A stretch of DNA of 64,000 nt from Adiantum capillus-veneris (Eukaryota > Streptophyta > Polypodiopsida > Polypodiales > Pteridaceae), in contig CM043956.1 in assembly GCA_014529385.2 (NCBI GenBank), positions 65,126,620 to 65,190,619 on the forward strand. The letters are read 5' to 3'. Position numbers and translations under genes: made by a program. The number at the start of each line of letters is the position of its first letter. The stretch's first letter is position 1. Below, piece after piece: positions 61,614-64,000 of this stretch. The notes below the pieces were generated by a model. That model searched no databases. It saw only the letters and a list, made by a program, of their open reading frames with translations, and was not told where the DNA came from.

Positions 61614-64000
61614 TCATCTTAATTCATTAGAAAGTACAAACTCGTCCGTGAACAATGGATTGAGATACAATTTCTGTAAGTATGGAATCAGAATGTCTTC
61701 AAGGTAAAAATCGAAGGAATGCCCCTCGAAAGAAGGTGGTGAGATAGTTGTTCCCGGCGGATTTAGTTCTCCCTTTTCAGGAGTATCATCAATCAGTAGT
61801 GTATTAGTTGCATCAAAGGGTACACCGATGTGGCTAAACGGTTTGTACAAAAGAGGTAAGTGTGGTTTTTTAGGGTGGTAGTGGCCCTCAACGGTAACGC
61901 ATTTTCTTTGATCATACAAAAAGGCAAAATCTGACGTGTGAGCGTCGCATACACTGCAAACTATTGTAACTAGTGGCGACAAGTTTTGCCTTTGCATTGA
62001 ATACCATATGGAAACTCTGAAGCGCGGAAGAAGAAACTGAATAAATTCCTTGGTTCCTGGACGAACCACGACTCGACAAGTTCCCATCCGAAACGTTTGC
62101 AAATCCTCAAAGGGTTCTGTGTCGCCGAGAGGCACCCGCATCAACAGCAATCCATTGACGTCCAAGATAATCAACCTCTATAAAAGTTGACAAGTACATA
62201 TAAGTAGTTAGAAGCTGAACATATTTTGCCATACTTGAATAGACATTACCGGAACAACCGTATCTACAGGTAGCAAGGGTCCATACTGGGTCTCTGTAGT
62301 GTTGATGTGGTTGTTGCTCTCCTCTGCTTTAGCTTCATCATTCACATCTTCATAGTCATCATTCGCATCTTCATCAGGGGTCTCCCCCATGGCTCTTTCT
62401 GCCTCATTCAAGGTTTCGTCCAAGGTCTTTTCCTCTCCCTCAGTTGATCGGCTTGCCTCATACATCCTTGCCTGATCCATATCAGTTTGCTCATCCCTAG
62501 GCCTACTTTCCTCATCCATATACTTTTGCTCATCTATAGGCCTGCTTTCCTCATGTTGGGTTTTAGCCATAGGCTCTTTTGGCTCCTCCGCTGGCTGACT
62601 TGGCTCTTTCATTGTCTCCTCTGGTTGTACACTAGCACCTTCCATATGCTCATTTGACCTTTCCTCATCCTCGGCTCTTTCATCTTCTGCTGATATGACC
62701 CCCTAGGCCCGTTGTGATTCCACTGTATCGGATGCAGGGGTTTGTCGTGGTGGCACGTCATGTATTGTTAGATCAATAGTGCGGTCATCCAAGACGCTAT
62801 CTTCAAGCTCTCTGGGGCTAGACATAGTAAGTAGGTGTTGTATTAAACTTACCCGGTATCTTTGCAAATAATCATATGTGTAGTTTTTTAAAGCACTCTG
62901 CAAAATTGAAAGACCACATGGTGAGAATTCTTTTATAAACTAAACCAAAACTAATTGAATGCATTGCCAAATGGGTACCTTAGTCATGAAAGGTTTTAAT
63001 GCAAAGTAGCTTTGCAGGACATATTCTGCATGGAGAAGACATCTCCAGCCGCAAGAATTTCCATCGGTTTGATTTGGGACAGGTACATCTTTGATTGGGG
63101 CCTTGTATAGTTCATACCTTCCACATAGCTTGCCATAGGCAAGCAACAACCTCTTTATACAACTGCACAAAGCAATGTCAAGATGTTAGCATGAGGCTTC
63201 AAATTTACATGGATATCTATAAGAAACACTTTTTGATACAAAACACTTATAGCCTAATTTCAGGGTGGGTTCCTTTTATTGATTTGAACACCCACACTGC
63301 TGGTTGGCCAACATCAAGGCATATGAGGCTCCAGTGATGGTTGTTCTCATATGGAAAGATGATGACAGTAACTTCTAGCATAGCACAGTGGAGAAACCAA
63401 CTCTCAAAGGTCCCAGATGGACTGTTCTTTTGTCTATTAATCACTGACATTTGTGGATCAAGAAGAAACACCTTTGTGTGGGTGTGCAGTGGGAGTTGAC
63501 TTTTGATCAGGCTGCAGAGACTTTACCTGAGTTAGCAAACCTATTATCTGAGTTTTCAAAGCTAGCAAGATTGTAACACTTACTTAAGACAAGCATAGAT
63601 AATTTTGTCTGAAATCTGAGCATCTGGATTCTGCAATAAATTAATGTCCACTTTTTCTAGAGCCAGCTTTCTGGCTCCATCTACAAATGGTATCTCTGCA
63701 AGCAAACCATCCTTCATTGAAAGTAGAGTTTCTCGATTGCTTGCCTCTATGGACAGGGTCACATTGCATTCTGTTTGCCTCTGGGACTCCACTGCTACTT
63801 TTGCTTTCTCCTTAAGCTCTGCTTCCCTCATGTCCTCTGTTTGGCGAGCAATAGTCTCTGCCCTTGCCCTTGTATTCACATCATGTGTGACATCTACAAC
63901 TGTGAGTTGTGGCCCTAGCTCAGGGGGGTATAACAAAATTTCCCTCATTTTCTTATCCTTGCAGACATTGGGGACCAGTAGTTTGTCATACCTCCACCTT
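61614..64000 (-). CDS. Ulp1-type cysteine protease fused to FCP1-like (NIF/HAD) phosphatase, spliced gene, 5' end outside window
   Basis: Exons on the minus strand: A 64000-63585 (continues past the window), B 63511-63254, C 63162-62979, D 62897-62853, E 62702-62250, F 62177-61614. Phases agree throughout. The intron 62852-62703 removes an apparent TAG, which is its acceptor. Exons A-C form a C48/Ulp1 SUMO-protease domain: HHWSLICLDVG supplies the His, NQTDGNSCGWRC the Gln and Cys. The expected Asp before Ser (DS) reads Lys (VFKSIKG). Exon E is an acidic Glu/Asp/Pro linker. Exon F is an FCP1-like domain: nucleophile motif LDVNGLL (second Asp is Asn), VVVRPGTKEF, SIWYSM, LLIDDTPEKGELNPPGT. Ulp1 removes SUMO; FCP1-type enzymes dephosphorylate proteins such as the RNA polymerase II tail. 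The exon B donor would be GC rather than GT. It may be a host gene or a transposon-captured one. Confidence 0.7.

Noticed and set aside
62703-62705. Apparent nonsense TAG in the linker of the Ulp1-FCP1 gene
   Set aside because: A consensus GTAAGT donor at 62852 and this TAG as acceptor define a 150-bp phase-0 intron, so the stop is intronic.

Overview
The window is nuclear DNA of a vascular plant. The evidence is a tandem tau-class glutathione S-transferase (GST) cluster with the usual single intron, Tat/Athila-type Ty3/gypsy and Ty1/copia LTR retrotransposons with plant primer-binding sites, a plant-type LINE with a zf-RVT domain, GT-AG introns, and many (TC)n/(AC)n microsatellites. Divergence and composition would suit a fern or other non-model vascular plant, but the species cannot be fixed from the sequence.

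Layout. 1-5128: 3' half of an unusual LTR retrotransposon (family 1, + strand) with a palindrome-bearing repeat array, a decayed coiled-coil ORF2 and an intact 931-bp 3' LTR. 5129-14700: microsatellites, unassigned repeats and relics of minus-strand retroelements. 14700-20110: a GST tau cluster with a truncated 5' fragment, one apparently complete gene and one pseudogene. All three share a conserved proximal promoter block. A foldback element carrying a tRNA-like segment lies between the fragment and the gene. 20110-21625: an insertion downstream of the pseudogene and a LINE 3' end. 21630-33612: a nearly complete family-1 element on the minus strand with a truncated 3' LTR, ORF2, palindromic array, gag with two zinc knuckles (split by a hAT-like MITE), leader array, PBS and 5' LTR. 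It has no pol. 33918-35590: a second copy of a repeat also seen near 8.7-10.1 kb.

35495-57613 reads as a nest of insertions. A diverged ORF2-type element on the minus strand is interrupted by copia-B, whose 5' LTR carries copia-A (36720-52775, TTGTA target duplication). Copia-A in turn carries a young Tat-lineage gypsy element (40531-50843) with near-identical 2.08-kb LTRs and only two visible coding lesions. 57.6-60.9 kb is the LTR, PBS and leader of another gypsy family (family 2). It also has a ~275-bp periodic array around a palindromic core, but the core sequence differs. 61614-64000 holds a spliced minus-strand gene joining an Ulp1-type SUMO-protease domain, an acidic linker and an FCP1-like phosphatase domain.

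The most unusual items are: (a) two retrotransposon families with different palindromes but the same ~275-285-bp array design and a motif copy inside each LTR; (b) a gag-only LTR element whose pol is replaced by a conserved coiled-coil ORF; (c) the Ulp1-FCP1 fusion gene.
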